A DNA stretch of 64,000 nucleotides from assembly GCA_021399435.1 (NCBI GenBank), contig JAJTUP010000102.1, positions 62,001 to 126,000 on the forward strand, written 5' to 3'. This DNA comes from Diaporthe sp. PMI_573 (Eukaryota; Ascomycota; Sordariomycetes; Diaporthales; Diaporthaceae). Numbering within the stretch: the stretch's first letter is position 1; each line of letters begins with the position of its first letter. The notes beneath the pieces were generated by a model. That model saw only the letters and a list, made by a program, of their open reading frames with translations. It ran no database searches and was not told the DNA's origin. Below are positions 11,407 to 23,840 of the stretch, one piece after another. A program made the position numbers and the translations under genes.

Positions 11407-12342
11407 AGTTGCGGTTGTCAAAAGGAAGGTTGATTTGCTTCAGGCTTCGAGAGAGTCGCAAGAACAGACTGGTTGATAGCGGTGCTAGCTAGAAGCGGTG
11501 ACGGCCAAACTGTGATTTCGTCCGGGTCTATATATCCCCTTTTTCAGGTGAGTATTCAAAGGGAGGCCTTTTCTAGTCCAGTAGTCTACATCGCTACTTC
11601 TAGTGCTTACTTCTTACCAACCACCTGGCTTTTGACCGCTCAGGATTTTTGGTCCGAGAGGATTCCCTTCACAAAGCCCGTGGTTTCGCTAACAAGGGGT
11701 TGTAAAGCTTCGCTAAGCCACGCCGTGCTGCCGAAACTAGGATTCTCTTGCTAGTTGTCCAATAGGTCGCATGTTTGTTGTCCAACTAACCTGCAAAGTC
11801 ACCGGGGCGCGAAGGATTCTGCTCATCACCTGCGTAGATAGTATCTCGACTGTCCTAGCTGCTTGACTCCGATTGTGTGCCAAAAGTGGGACCAAACCCA
11901 CAGTACAGTTGGAAATAGGACCCAAGTTAGCGAAATTACCAACAGGGTGATTAAACCACTATTCTCTCAGCTTACCTTATCTGGGTACGTGAAATGGCAT
12001 GTCGTTCGAGATATGCGACCTTGCCAAGCCGAGCTCTGATTGGATGAGGGAATTCGGACTCACGATCGGAACTTAGGAGCTAGTATGTCAGAGCCTAGGT
12101 GGTGGCTGACAAAGGAATCCACGCTAACCATTTTCGGAGAAATCTCTTCTTCTCGAAAGGGTAAAATCTCTGGTGGTCGGGAGCTAGCCGTCGTAGGGGT
12201 TCCGGGCGCCACTGAAGCGGCTTACGAATGGGGCATGAAGAATTCAACTGAAAGTACCGGCAGCGGTAGCAAGGTAACGGCGAGGGCGGCAAAGTTTCAC
12301 CCCGATTTACTCACTATCACACTCTTTCTCCAGGGTTAAAGG
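11407..12342. other. intergenic stretch, no gene seen
   Basis: This lies upstream of the HD-domain gene. Open frames are short and overlapping. A small plus-strand frame at 12040-12339 has no recognisable product. The stretch ends where A/T-only sequence starts. Confidence 0.35.
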
Positions 12343-12737
12343 TTAATTAATAATTTAATAATTTAATAATTAATAATTGAATAATTGAATAATTTAATAA
12401 TTTAATATTGAATAATGGAAGAATTGAATAATTTATATTTAATAATTTAATTAATTTAATATTTAAATAATGTAATAATTTTAATAATTATAATTTTAAA
12501 TAATTTAATAATTTTAATAATTGAATAATTAATAATTTAAATAATTTAATAATTTAAATAATTTTAATAATTTAATAATTGATAATTTAATACTTAATTA
12601 ATAATTGAATAATTAATAATTTAACTAATTTATCATTTTGAATAATTTAATAATTTAATACTTTAATAATTATAATGAATAATTAATAACTTAATAATTT
12701 AAAATTTAATAATTTAATAATTTAATAATTTAATTCT
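12343..12737. repeat. A/T-only low-complexity repeat of TTTAATAAT-like words
   Basis: About 395 bp consist almost entirely of A and T arranged as variable repeats of TTTAATAAT, AATTTAATAATT and TTGAATAATT. Period and spacing vary, as expected of a decayed minisatellite or slippage-grown tract. A short island of the same motif recurs at 13231-13250, beside the broken end of the polyketide synthase. Confidence 0.9.
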
Positions 12738-13249
12738 GAGGTTTATTGGATTGAATGTAGGTAGCAGTCGGGGCCTGGAGGTCTTCTTGGATGCTGAGAG
12801 TGGTTTGGACAATCTTGTATGAATTCGAGTGGGCTTCTGTCAGCCCTCCTCACCACCCTCCGACATCGTCTCACCCTTGGGCACGCGTGGTTGGCTCTGG
12901 TGCAGGAATGGAGGCCCGGAAAATTCGGCCCCTAGACCCACTTATCTTTGGCTTTAAATAGCCAGCCAACCCTAACCCTGACAGTAACTAAACTAAGTAC
13001 AGACAACTTCAGAAATCAATCTATCTAAAGAACTAGGTTACATGCTTTTTGGGTAAGAAATAAGGGTAATGCAGAGGTACGAAGTTAGGGTCTTAAAACA
13101 GCCCAAAAAATCGACTCACGGCCACCAAACTTATCTGCCGGCGTGCACGCCACGTAGGCACTTAGCCAAAAGCCAGTGCCAAGTCTAGGGTAACTCCTTA
13201 CGTGCAGCGCCCACACAAGCGTTTCCGTTTAACATTAATAATTTAATAA
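12738..13249. other. intergenic stretch between the A/T repeat and the truncated PKS
   Basis: No gene seen. It includes two CCTAACCCT-like words near 12968 and the second TTTAATAAT island at 13231-13250. The PKS frame is formally open from 13189, but residues before about 13250 do not look like PKS. Confidence 0.4.
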
Positions 13250-13401
13250 ACGATTGGGATGAGTTTCGCATCTCATCGTGGACGTCAACCAGGGGTTTGC
13301 TAGAGCATTGCCGTGGTCTTGTCGGTGTCAAGAAACGGCGTACTGCTAACCCAGTCCATAATGCTCAGCTGCAAGAAGCAGCCGCTCGCCGCGAAAAACC
13401 C

Positions 13402-16400
13402 ATGGATCTCACCGGATGCGACCTATCACTGGATCTGTTCTATGCGGAGCTTGAAAGCCGTGGAGCTGGCTACAGCTCTGTCTTCATGCTCCAGCCCGGG
13501 AGCGGCCTCAAAGCCCACGGAGAGTACTCCACTTGCAGTGTGGCTGTTCCTGACACCACGTCCGTCATGCCCTCAGTTTATGAGACACCGTCCATTGTGT
13601 CAACGGCATTCTTGGATCTCTCTTTCCACCCTATCTTCGCCATTTTAGGCGCCGGTAGCGGGAATATGCCATCGCTGTTCATGCCCTCCGCCATTAAAGA
13701 GCTAGAGATCAATAGCTTCTTGCCCCGTCAACATGACGAGCAGATCCAAGTCATTGCACACGGTCGTCCAGACCTTACCAGTCCGGGACCAACCGACTTC
13801 TCCATCGACGCCTGGCACGCTGCGCAATCTGAACCGGTAGTCAAAATGACCGGTTTCAGGATGACACCTGTGAATGGCAGCAGTGAAGAGGGCCAGCCTC
13901 CGCGATCTTTGTGCTACAAGGTCCAATGGGAGCCTTTCAATCGTGAGCTCGAAATCAGGAAAGAGAACGGTGCTGCAGCCAGCGTGGACAGTCGTACTGT
14001 GCCCTTGGGTGCAGGGCGGACTGACCGTGCTATTGAGCCTGCTCAACTGCCTGAAGCTGCCACGAATGGCAACGATACCAACGGCGGGACCTACTTCAGG
14101 GACGAACAGTGCACCAATGGCGGGGATGTTCAGGCACATGAGCTGACGCGACACATGCAAGTCAGCTGCATCAATGGTAACCACAGTGGCGTCGATGGAT
14201 ATGGACATACGGAGGCCACCGTAATAAGCAACACTAACGGCACAAAGCCGGAGGCACGCGGCGAACTTCACCCGTCAAACGGCACAAATGGGCAGTCAAA
14301 GGCAAAGAACGAGACCAATGGTCACAATATGGCCTCTACCATCGACAACCTCGAGGGCCGGCCCATTGTCCTCGTCGTCTGTGACGAGAACAAACCAGAC
14401 AAGCTCATCTCGGCTATCACCAATCTCATCCAGCTACGCACTGGCTTGAAGCCATCCATCTCCTCCTTGTCTAGTCTGGACGCTTCGTCGTCAGCCTACT
14501 ACATCTGCTTGGTAGAGCTCGATGCGTCTTTGCTGTTCGATATGCCGGCCGAGAGATTTGAATGTGTCCGGAGGCTCTTACTGACATGCTCATCGATTCT
14601 CTGGGTCGGCACTGGTGCGTACCGATTTGCAGAGAATCCAAAGAATAACATCGCTCAGGGTCTCCTACGAGCTGTTCGCTCCGAGGCCAACAAGATCGCA
14701 GCCACTCTAGACTTGGATCCCAACAGTCAGCTCGAAGCCTCGGATCGTGCTGCGCTCATTCTACAGGCCCTCGAAGCCTCCCTCGCCACACCGGAAGATG
14801 GCTCGCCGGTTGAGTATGAATTCGCCGAAGCGAATGGCATGCTAATGGTTCCCCGCATCATTAAGGACGAGGATATGAACCTTACCCTCTTCCACGAGAC
14901 ACAACCCTCAGTGCCGTACCTTCAGCACTTTGAGCAGCCCGGTCGCCGCATAAAGATTGCTGTTGGTACGGCGGGTGATCTTAACTCTTTGTACTGGAAG
15001 AACGAGACCAGTCCTCCTCTGGCTGAAGATGAGATCGAGATCAAGATTGCCTGCACAGGTATGAACTTCAAGGACGTGGTCATCGCCATGGGACAGGTAG
15101 CCAGTCCCTACCTCGGTGTCGAATGCAGCGGCACAGTTGCTCGCATTGGCCGCAAGGTCAGCTCGTTAAAGGTTGGTGATCGTGTCTGCGCCATGTCCCA
15201 GGGAGCATACAGCACCTATGCTCGTTGCGCTGCGACCAGCGCTGCCGTCATCCCTGAGGACATGAGTTTTGAGATTGCTGCTTCAATTCCAGTTGTCTAC
15301 AGCACGGCCTACTACGGCATCGTAGAACTCGCGAATATGCGGCCTGGTGAAACAATTCTTATCCACGCCGCGTCTGGCGGTGTGGGCCGAGCAGCGATCC
15401 AGTTGTCCAAATTGCTCGGCGCCGAAATCTACGCAACTGTAGGCAGCGCCGAAAAGAAACAGCTTCTCATCGACACCTATGGCATCCCTAAAACCCACAT
15501 CTTCTACAGCCGGGACACAACGTTTGGCCCTGCTGTGAGAGAGGCCACCGGGGGAAGGGGTGTTGATGTCGTCCTCAACTCCCTCGCCGGAGACCTCATG
15601 CGGGAAAGCTGGGAGTGCGTGGCACCCTTTAGACGTTTCATAGAGCTTGGCAAATGGGACATAACGTCGAACACGAGACTGGATATGGCCAAGTTTGACC
15701 ATAATTGCTCCTTCAGCTCGGTCGACTTGACGCTCGTTGCGGAGGAGAGACCGAAGACAATGGGCCGAGTCCTCGTTGCCGTCATGGACTTACTCGCTAA
15801 GAAGGTGATCAAACATATCACGCCCATTACGGCTGTCGGTATATCTGAGGTTGAGACTGCCCTGCGCAAGTTGCAGACCGGCACGACCCTGGGAAAGGTC
15901 GTTGTCAGCCATATTGGGAACCAGCAAGTTAAGGTAAAAAAACACAAAGAAGTCAAAGTCGGTTCAATGAGTGTGGTGATTGTTGACTAACTGAATTGTC
16001 TAGGCAGTACACCCGGCTACTTCCACTGACCTGCTGCAAAGAGATGCCACGTACTTGATTATCGGTGGAACTGGTGGTCTCGGTCGTTCTCTGGCAAAGA
16101 GGATGGTCCAACGTGGAGCTCGCCACATCGTTCTCCTGTCTCGGAGCGGCAAGATCACTGATCTGAACGAGCTGATCGAAGACAGCAAGGTTGCCGGCGC
16201 GTCAATCTACGTCACGCAATGTGACGTCGCGGACGAGGCTCATCTGAAAGCTCTTGTGGCCGGGTGGCATAAGAGGCTGCCTCCCATACGGGGCGTCATT
16301 CACGCGGCCATGATTTTAAGGGTAGGGTCTCCTTTTACTAACAGATTCTTTCCATGCTAACAACACGTTTAGGATGTACTCTTTGAGAGAATGACGTATG

Positions 16401-17230
16401 AGGACTACCAGACTGTTGTCCGGTCCAAGATTTCGGGCGCTTGGAATTTCCACAATGCTCTCCTGGACACCCCGCTAGACTTTTTCATTTTCATGTCATC
16501 CGTCGCCGGTATCGTGGGCAACAGAGGTCAGGCGGCGTACGCAGCCGCTAACACGTTCCTCGACGCTTTTACACACTACCGTCGTCGGAATGGTCTGGCA
16601 GCGACAGCGCTTGATCTTACAGCCGTTGAGGGCGTTGGCTACTTAGCGGAAAACGCCGATAAGCAGCCCCAGGTGCTGAAGAACTTGTCTGGCAACACCA
16701 TGGGCGAGTCTGAGGTGCTAGCCCTAGTCGAGGCTGCTATCGGAGGCCGCATAAGCAGTACCTGCGATGGGCAATGTATCACAGGGTTGGACTTTGAGAA
16801 TCCGTCTTCACTGGCATACTACGCCTGTGAGGGTAAGTTCTCTCAGCTCCGCGACGCGGCACTCGCCCAGTTGGCAGACGCAGACGCTTCCTCTGCATTG
16901 GAAACTTTGCCCATCGCACAACAGCTGCGACGAGCATCAACCGCGGAAGCAGCCCGGGAAATGGTGACCATAGCCTTGCGGGACAAGCTGGGCGCCATTT
17001 TAATGCTACCTGCCGAAGTAATAGTGGCCCAACAAACGACGACAACCATTACAGCCTTTGGTTTGGACTCCCTCAACGCTATTGAGCTGCGAAACTGGAT
17101 GGGAAGGGAGTTGCAAGCTCACTTGCAAGTGTTAGAGTTGCTGACGAGTGGAGGCTTGGGAGATTTAGCAGCATTGGTGCTCAGGAAAACGAGGATGCAG
17201 GGGGTTTGGTCCAGACAGGATGATGTATGA
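13402..17230 (+). CDS. truncated highly reducing polyketide synthase: partial DH, ER, KR, ACP
   Basis: Exons are 13402-15933, 16004-16321 and 16373-17230, 1,235 residues from the first in-frame ATG. PKS-like sequence begins earlier, at about 13250 (EFRISSW, HCRGLVGVKK). Only the C-terminal hotdog half of the dehydratase is present (PSLFMPSAIKEL, SPGPTDFSIDAWH). An Asn/Gly/Thr-rich linker (residues ~210-310) and a structural KR half follow. Then come an enoylreductase (GMNFKDVVIAMGQV, IHAASGGVGRAAIQL), a ketoreductase (YLIIGGTGGLGR; SVAGIVGNRGQAAYAAAN) and a carrier protein with the pantetheine serine in FGLDSLNAIELRNW. KS, AT, the DH catalytic His half and any methyltransferase are missing, so it cannot make a polyketide alone. 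Truncation abuts A/T-repeat sequence. It is probably a pseudogene, although all 3.8 kb remain open and correctly spliced. Confidence 0.88.
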
Positions 17231-18589
17231 AATGAAGATTTCGGGGTTAAACTTGTTTCCAAACGCAAGGGCCCAAATCTAGATGGCTCGTTCATGAAGC
17301 TGCTACCGCAGGTAGCAAATAATAAGTAGTTGATAAAGAATCTCTAGTTGCATTTCTGAAGGGAGAGAACGATTGGAATGCTTGTTTACAGACGCTCGAG
17401 GACGCCATAGCAACTCGGTCGCCACGAGCTACGATGAGTGCATATGAGTCCTGGATTACCTGCAACGGCCAGAATTCACTCTGATTGCCTCCAGACTATC
17501 AATTGAGGTGTTGCGCCGTGACCATGAAGACCTTTGTCATAGGATCGCCATCGGGAAGAGGCATGTTGTTCAGGGTTGTGTGATGACTAGTCTTCCACTC
17601 CTTGATAAACTGTACCTCTTGGTATGTGCAAACACGTTCGAGGCGCTTTGTCTCTCTCTAGATAGAAGATGGATGCCCAGGGTAGCCTGCTCATTTATGC
17701 GAGGGCGATTTACCACAACTGCCATAATTACTTTCGCTCAGTTCGAGCGAAGATATGATAGCCACCGCTCGTACTATCACTATACAGCAAATTACACAAC
17801 GACGCATCACTATCGACCGCCGTAAAAGGCCACGGAATTCTTTGACATTTTTCATGAAATCCTGCTCGTCCCAAGATGCGAAGCAGGCTGAATCAAATCA
17901 AGCTGAGATATAATTCCTCGCCATGGGAAAGGGGGTTCGGATGCAGGGCAAGCCCGGTATACCCGAATTGTGATGGCTCTGGCTGTGGTGACCGCCGAAA
18001 AAACCGTCACCTCTTCGAAGAAATGACCGACGAAAGTGTTTGTCCCAGCAAAGAAGCCAAACTATGACCTTGTCGTCTGGTCAAAGCCTCTGGCGTGCAA
18101 AAAGGTTTGTCACATTCCACCTCTTCCCTGTCTGCCTCGTTGAAGAACTTATATAAGTAGCGTAGGAACTGACTAGCGCTGTTCAGGGTCTGATGCCTCA
18201 ATCATCCCTTACCGCGTTAGTATTGCGCCCAAATAACAGCGAGCTGGTCAAAGAGCCAGAAGAGAATGCTTGAAGAACGAGACGCGATACATATATGATG
18301 GAAACCCCATCGTTTCCATCTCATTCGTGGCCTGTATCTGCAGATCTGGTCCATTTCGCAGGCCCACGACATGATCAAGGAGATCTGCGCTCATTGATAT
18401 GTTCAGGTTTTGCGCTGGCGTAGTTCTCTCCTCAGCCCTCGAGCCCGCTCAGATGCCTCTTCATCCCTCCTTCTTTTCCTCTCTATTGCTTCAAATTCCT
18501 GGAAGGCGTCAAGATCACATCTCATAATCATTGATGCTAAAGAAATTAAACTTGCGATATGTCAGACAGGCATCATCGTGTCGTTCGTT
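17231..18589. other. intergenic stretch downstream of the PKS fragment, no gene seen
   Basis: Several open frames of 60-105 codons overlap one another on both strands. None has a domain I recognise or a consistent exon structure. Confidence 0.35.
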
Positions 18590-19026
18590 TGGAACTCACG
18601 ATTTTTAAAACATATCGTTTCCGTTCGATATTCACCTGAAACACCTTGCTATGGCCAGCAGAGCCAGAGCCAGAGCTTTGACTTTGACTGATCTGGTCCC
18701 AAAAGTCGCACGATCTCGATTTTGTCTATATCTCCTTGGCGGCCTTGCTCAACTCTAATCCGGAGCACTGAAGCACGCCGGAGAACGATGGTTGCTCGTT
18801 CATTGTAGCCGCGGCCGATGACCTGATAACGAAGTTGAAGCGAGAGTGCCAAATCCTCCCGATGATGCAGGCCCCCCCGCATCGTCGCAGAACAGAAGAG
18901 TGTAATTGGATGCCGGTCATCGGCAGCGACCGGAAGACGCTCATGGTGGACGTGGTTGTTCAGTTTGAGCCGGCCGGGACTGTGCCAGTAGAGACCGATA
19001 GCGATAGTGAACAGTATTAAGAGCAT
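18590..19026 (-). pseudogene. possible fragment of a fungal kinase-like protein (weak)
   Basis: On the minus strand a coding-like frame (YQVIGRGYNERATIVLRR, DIDKIEIVRLL) is followed, one frame over, by SAGHSKVFQVNIERKRYVLKI. That second segment resembles the glycine-loop and beta-3 lysine region of fungal kinase-like proteins, and a GTGAGT donor follows it. The frame change between the two segments and the lack of any catalytic loop nearby mean this is at best a relic. The identification is tentative, from one motif only. Confidence 0.2.
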
Positions 19027-19196
19027 GCTGGATTGCGTTCATCACTCTCAGTGTCAGAAAATTCTATTCAGCAGTCCAGAGTAGAGCCGTCTTGAAAATG
19101 GGATGCGTATTATGGGCATCAGAACAGCATGAATACTTATTCGGAATGGCTTCAGAATGGTCCTGTCTTTCTTTTAGTCCCTCTTTTAGAGAGCAG

Positions 19197-19514
19197 TTAG
19201 CTACAATACAAATCAAAGGCGCCCGGCACGTCAATTTTGGTCCCGACACCTAAATACCCACCAATGAATACTGACAAGGTAGAGAGGCTGTCTTGATCCA
19301 GAGAATTTCCAGTAGGATCTACAAAGCTATCGAGGACAAACTGCGCCGAAACTGCCTCGGAAGGGACAGACTGACCTTCTTTAGTTATAATTACTTCATG
19401 AATTTCAAGGTCGATATGCTTACCACGAGTGTTGGTAGGTTTGGCTGGAACTGGGTAGGAGCAGTCATTGTCGAAGAGGAATATTAAAAACCTAGACAAG
19501 TAGCGGGCTGGCAT
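19197..19514 (-). CDS. hypothetical protein, 105 residues
   Basis: A minus-strand frame from the ATG at 19514 begins MPARYLSRFLIFLF, continues DLEIHEVIITKEGQSVPSEA and ends in a Gly-rich segment (FIGGYLGVGTKID). Codon choice and composition are more gene-like than the surroundings. No domain is recognised and no neighbour explains it. It could be a fragment of a larger lost gene. Confidence 0.3.
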   Translation of the reverse strand: MPARYLSRFLIFLFDNDCSYPVPAKPTNTRGKHIDLEIHEVIITKEGQSVPSEAVSAQFVLDSFVDPTGNSLDQDSLSTLSVFIGGYLGVGTKIDVPGAFDLYCS

Positions 19515-20271
19515 TGTTTACTCTAACCACGAATTGGACGTTAGGGAGGGTGGCAGAGCATGCCATAGCTGCCTGACACAAGCTTAAAAAAGGGGGGGGA
19601 GGAACATGGTGTTGTTTCGAAGCCTATACCGTTGTCACCCTCACCATCTCAAGCCATGAGCTAGATACCCGTCGGGCCTTGATTCAGGAGTAGACAAGAC
19701 ATGGTGTACAGTATAAAAACTTAATTTTGAGTCTTCAGCTGAAAGCGGCTGTCCTAGGTCACCATCTCGGCCCCTACCAAAGCACAATCTGGAAAGGCGA
19801 TGATCGTGCCGCTACTTATCACTTTCTTACACCGTTGTGGAAGAAAGCGGGCATCGAAGTATCGGCTGCCTGACCTCGACGCCTTCCAGTAGAATTCTTC
19901 GGTCATTTGGCTGCAGTATCCGCGCTGCAAATACATATACTGATTAACTACTAATATAAACCGTCCCATGGAGTCAGACTAACACTGCGGCAAGGTGGAT
20001 GATGAATGGAGTCGCGAACTTTTACGTAGTTTTCTAGGTCACTAGCGATGACGGCCAAAGGACTAGATCTTCACTTATGCCACACCTAGAACTTAGTCTT
20101 CTTCATTTATAATGTATTGCATCGGCAGCAGAGACGGTACAGCACATGCTCGCGCCATAAAAGTCTCGCCTTCTGAATAGTTTATACCAGAAGACTATGG
20201 GCCGAGCCAACCACTTTCCTAGAGCCGTCACTGGATGTTGACGGAAGTGTGGTGCGACGGGAGTATTATAT
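19515..20271. other. intergenic stretch, no gene seen
   Basis: This is the 3' flank of the Zn2Cys6 gene. It contains a short G run near 19590 and only short open frames. The last codons of longer frames read into it from the Zn2Cys6 gene are intron or 3'-flank read-through. Confidence 0.35.
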
Positions 20272-23200
20272 TTATCTCTTCCCCGTGCCTGTGATGTGTG
20301 CGGCCTGCGGAGCGAGCCTGACGAAGATGGAAGAATTGGGCAATCTTTCCTCCAAGCCTTCGAGGACGCGAAGGTCAACAGCCAGGCTGCTAGAGTCCTG
20401 GGCCACAATCTCGAACCAGCCGATCGTTTTCCTAAAGAGCTGTCGCAGCTGACCTTCGTCGACAAAACTCCCCAGGAGTGGATCGTGATAAGCAGCAGTG
20501 AGCGTGATAAGGTTGCCCCATTGCCTATATTCCAGTCAGTGCTTCCAAGTTGACATGAGTGGGGTACGTTGGGCACATACGCGTGCGCTGTTCCAAAAAC
20601 ATTGGTGATAATGAAGCGTTTGTCTTCCAGACCGTGGAAAGCCACAGTACTCTTGATGACAGCATCGATTCCCTTTTTTGCATTTCCGAAAACGACCTTG
20701 TCAATGTCACTCAGGCTTCTCGCGTCGCTTCTAACCATGGCCCAGCCGTCCACGTCTTCGTGCGGGATGACTCGCTCCGACTCTTCCGAAAAGTCATGCT
20801 GGCGCTTGTGCCCAAAGTCCAGCACCGTCTTTATCGATGGACGGTAGGTGATGGCGTTGGCACCCCAGAATTTGGCCCTGATGCGGGCCGACAGTATGTC
20901 CCTGGCTGGGCGATCATCCCTGTCGAATTTGTACTCTCCTAGCCACAAAGTGCTGTTTTCCCCTAGGTCTTTTTCAATCTCGGCCAGGATTTCCTTCTCC
21001 GTTTCAGCATTAGGCTTCTTGTTGGGATCATAAAGAGAACCAATGATTCTATTTAGCCGTTTCCGCAGGTAGAGCTGCGCAGCGTAGCTGTATGCAACTT
21101 CGTCTGAGAAGCCTAGCCTTTCTCGCATTACCATGAGATCCGGGTACGGCAGAATGTCCTCGTATTGGAGAATTCCAGAAGGAACGAGGTTCAACTCAGC
21201 GAGAATGTCACTGCGGCAGTCAGATGAATGGCCCAGCAAACCAGAATCAGATCACTTACCTCTCTAATTGACAGCAGGACCAAAAGGCGACGAGAAGCTT
21301 AGTGTCTATAACAGCAGTCTTCTCTGACTCAGGATTTACGCATGGCCCGGGGTTTTTCTTCAGCGCCTCGGCTACCCTTGCCGCCTTCTTGCTCAATCGG
21401 TCCATGGATCTGTGGTTGTCAGCAGGCATTCTCCGCGGCAGGAAACCTTTCATCCACTTACGGTTGAAGCTTGTCAATGATTGCCGAGCATGCAAACCTG
21501 ATGTGACGAAAGCTCGAGATCACGCGTCCGAGCTGGCCGTAATAGAGACAGGCAAGGATGTGGGCCTGGATGTAGTTCAGCTTGTAACTGCCGAAATGGT
21601 TGCCTAAAATATCAGTCGCATAGGCGAAGTACTCTAGACCGGGGATGATTTCATAGTTCTTCTTCGGTGGCACAGAAGAGGCGACTCTTGTTGGTCCTTG
21701 CATTCCAGAAGCCTGCGCCGAAGAGCGTCGACTGGCACCCGGGCGTTCCTGGTCCTTTGGCGAAGGCAATTTAGCCTGACCAGGAGACTCTGAGAGAGCA
21801 CGGGACGGGGGAGAGCCACGGTTTGGTGAGGTGATATTGCCATTTCGGACAAGCGTTGACCCCGAATTCGGTACCTCTTTCTCTGGCGGGTCTGGCAACT
21901 TTCGGTCCCTCCACATGCAGATCTTGCCAAGCGCGAGAACAAGCAGGACCAATGCATGTTGGACAGAGCGTTGAGGTTTTGGCCTTTTTGGTGCTGGTCC
22001 AGGTTCTATATTGTTAGGCATAGGGGAACGTTTGCGTTTCTTGTCGTGTTCAAACGACGACTGAGCCGGCCTTTGCTGGTGGTTGGTGATTGCGGCAACC
22101 TGCTTGTGTTTTCCGGTACCATCTTGGTTGCTCGAGATTTCGTCCAGGAATGTATAAATCATGGCGTTGAGGTCAGATGGAGGAATCAAGGGGTGCATAT
22201 TCTGTATGTGTTTCTTGTAGGCGTTAACGTAAGCCTGGGCCTTCGCTTGATCAAAGTCCAATTCCCCCTCGGAACGACTTTTGGCCCCCAAGTCGGCCGG
22301 GTAGACACCTGGTGAAGCAAGATCCCCGATTGCACCCCATTTTGTATCCGCCGGCGGGGATGGGTGATCGCCAACCGACGCATCGTCTGGTATGTCCATA
22401 TGCTCGTACGTAGAATCGCGGTCTGCTGCACGCGAGTTCGTCCCTTCACCGCGCCCGAAAAGAGGTAATTCGCCGCGGTCTTCTTCGTATCGCTGTGGGT
22501 AGGACTCGATGTATTTGATGTGCTCGCGATCCAGCAGCGGCTTCACGAGCTTTCTGACAGCAGGCCACTTGAGAAGTTGTGCCGACGGAGTTGTGTGGTT
22601 GGGAGGGAATGGTGCCGGCAGCGGCTGAACTGGGATTCCGGGTGGTTCCTCGTACTCCTCTTCGTTCTCCAACGCTCGCATGCGTCTGGCCGCAGAATGT
22701 GGGTCCAGCGCGCCGTTCCCGATAGCGTCTCCTGGCGAGGAACAAAGTGTCTCTTCCACCTCCGCCATCGATTGTGGAGTCACTGCTTTCGGCTCTGCTT
22801 TAACATCCGCGTCCAGCTCTGGTGACCCCTGCATGCTATGAGAAGGTCCGGTTTGGATCGCACCCTTGAGCACCCGGATTGCAGATCTCACTTCGCCCAG
22901 ACCAACAGTAAACTTCTCGTCATACGACTGCAACATGCTCTTCATGGCATCCAGTATGTCTTGCGTTGCCTTGTCTTGCCTATAGGCGCGTGGGTTAGAT
23001 AAAACGGGGCATCATCGCATAGAAGTAGACTGCACTCACTGCTTGGGGGCTGCATCGCGATATTGACAATTTATGTTTTTGTCAGTACAGTTTTTGCAGG
23101 GCTTGTTCTCGTCGCATTTTGCCTTAAGCTGTCGACAGCTCTCACATGCCTACGTTTCTGTAAGCGGGCCGTTCAACTCGACTAGTGCGGCAGTTTTCGA

Positions 23201-23433
23201 AGACGTACCTGCGATGCCCTATGAGGTTTCCGTTTGCTCGCGGTAGTGTACGTAGTGATGGGAGAGGGGCCGTCTGGCCCCATCGACAGGGGGTACATTG
23301 GACTCTGGTCATACGGGGGAGGTGGTGGCTGAGGATGAGGCGGCAACGGTGTGGGAGGCGGACGAGGATAGCTTTGATGCCGGTACATCTGCCCCGGACC
23401 GTTGTCGTAACTCATGTGCCTTCTCTCCTCCAT
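20272..23433 (-). CDS. Zn2Cys6 fungal transcription factor, intact, six exons
   Basis: Minus-strand exons 23433-23209, 23149-23040, 22979-21462, 21409-21260, 21210-20581 and 20524-20272 sum to 2,886 nt, exactly 961 residues. All five introns have GT-AG ends. The N-terminus is Pro/Tyr-rich. Exons 1 and 2 join a basic RKPHRAS stretch to a complete Zn2Cys6 cluster (CESCRQLKAKCDENKPC, then CTDKNINC), with CX2CX6CX5CX2CX6C spacing. A linker and a middle-homology-type regulatory region follow: YATDILGNHFGSYKLNYIQ, AHILACLYYGQLGRV, LLVAFWSCCQLESDILAEL. Such factors bind CGG-type DNA elements in the nucleus and control metabolic genes; the target here is unknown. The nearest candidate target is the PKS fragment 3 kb away. 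The start is fixed because a second ATG five bases upstream hits a stop within nine codons. Confidence 0.9.
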
Positions 23434-23573
23434 ATCATATGGCCCGGAGGATGAGGGCCAACATCCGGAGGGGAGGCGGGAGAGTTTGCTCGGGGCCGTT
23501 GCCAGTGGAGTTGTGCCTGCGTAGCTGGGGCAGCGTGACGTCGTCGGATTCTCTCTTCACCATAGACTCTGCA

Positions 23574-23840
23574 CGGGAACGACACTGGTGAAACCGCTCA
23601 CTTTTATGTGGCGTTCAGCTATAGACAGGGCCTAGCGATAACATTGGCAGGCTAATGCACGGAATGACAATAGGTGAATCACTTGCTTGGTGGCATTGAG
23701 TCCCCGGAGAAGGCCTCTGCTGGCTAACATTGACCGTATCCTACGACCAGTCACGGAATGATGCTGTTGAACTACTCGCTTTGGTGTGGCATTCAGCCCC
23801 TGAACGGGCCTCTTGGTGGCGTTTGGTGTCGAACGCGCCC
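23574..23840. repeat. three degenerate ~90-bp direct repeats upstream of the Zn2Cys6 gene
   Basis: Units start near 23574, 23660 and 23754. They share the order CGGAATGA, then TGAA, then CTT followed by GGTG/GTGGC, then TTCAG or TTGAG, then GGCCT, and units 1 and 2 share TAACATTG near the end. The repeats sit 140-400 bp upstream of the Zn2Cys6 start codon. They may be old minisatellite units or part of its promoter. Confidence 0.45.

Noticed and set aside
12960..12985. Telomere-like CCTAACCCT words here and near 62653
   Set aside because: Only about two units each; too short for interstitial telomere sequence or proof of a subtelomere.
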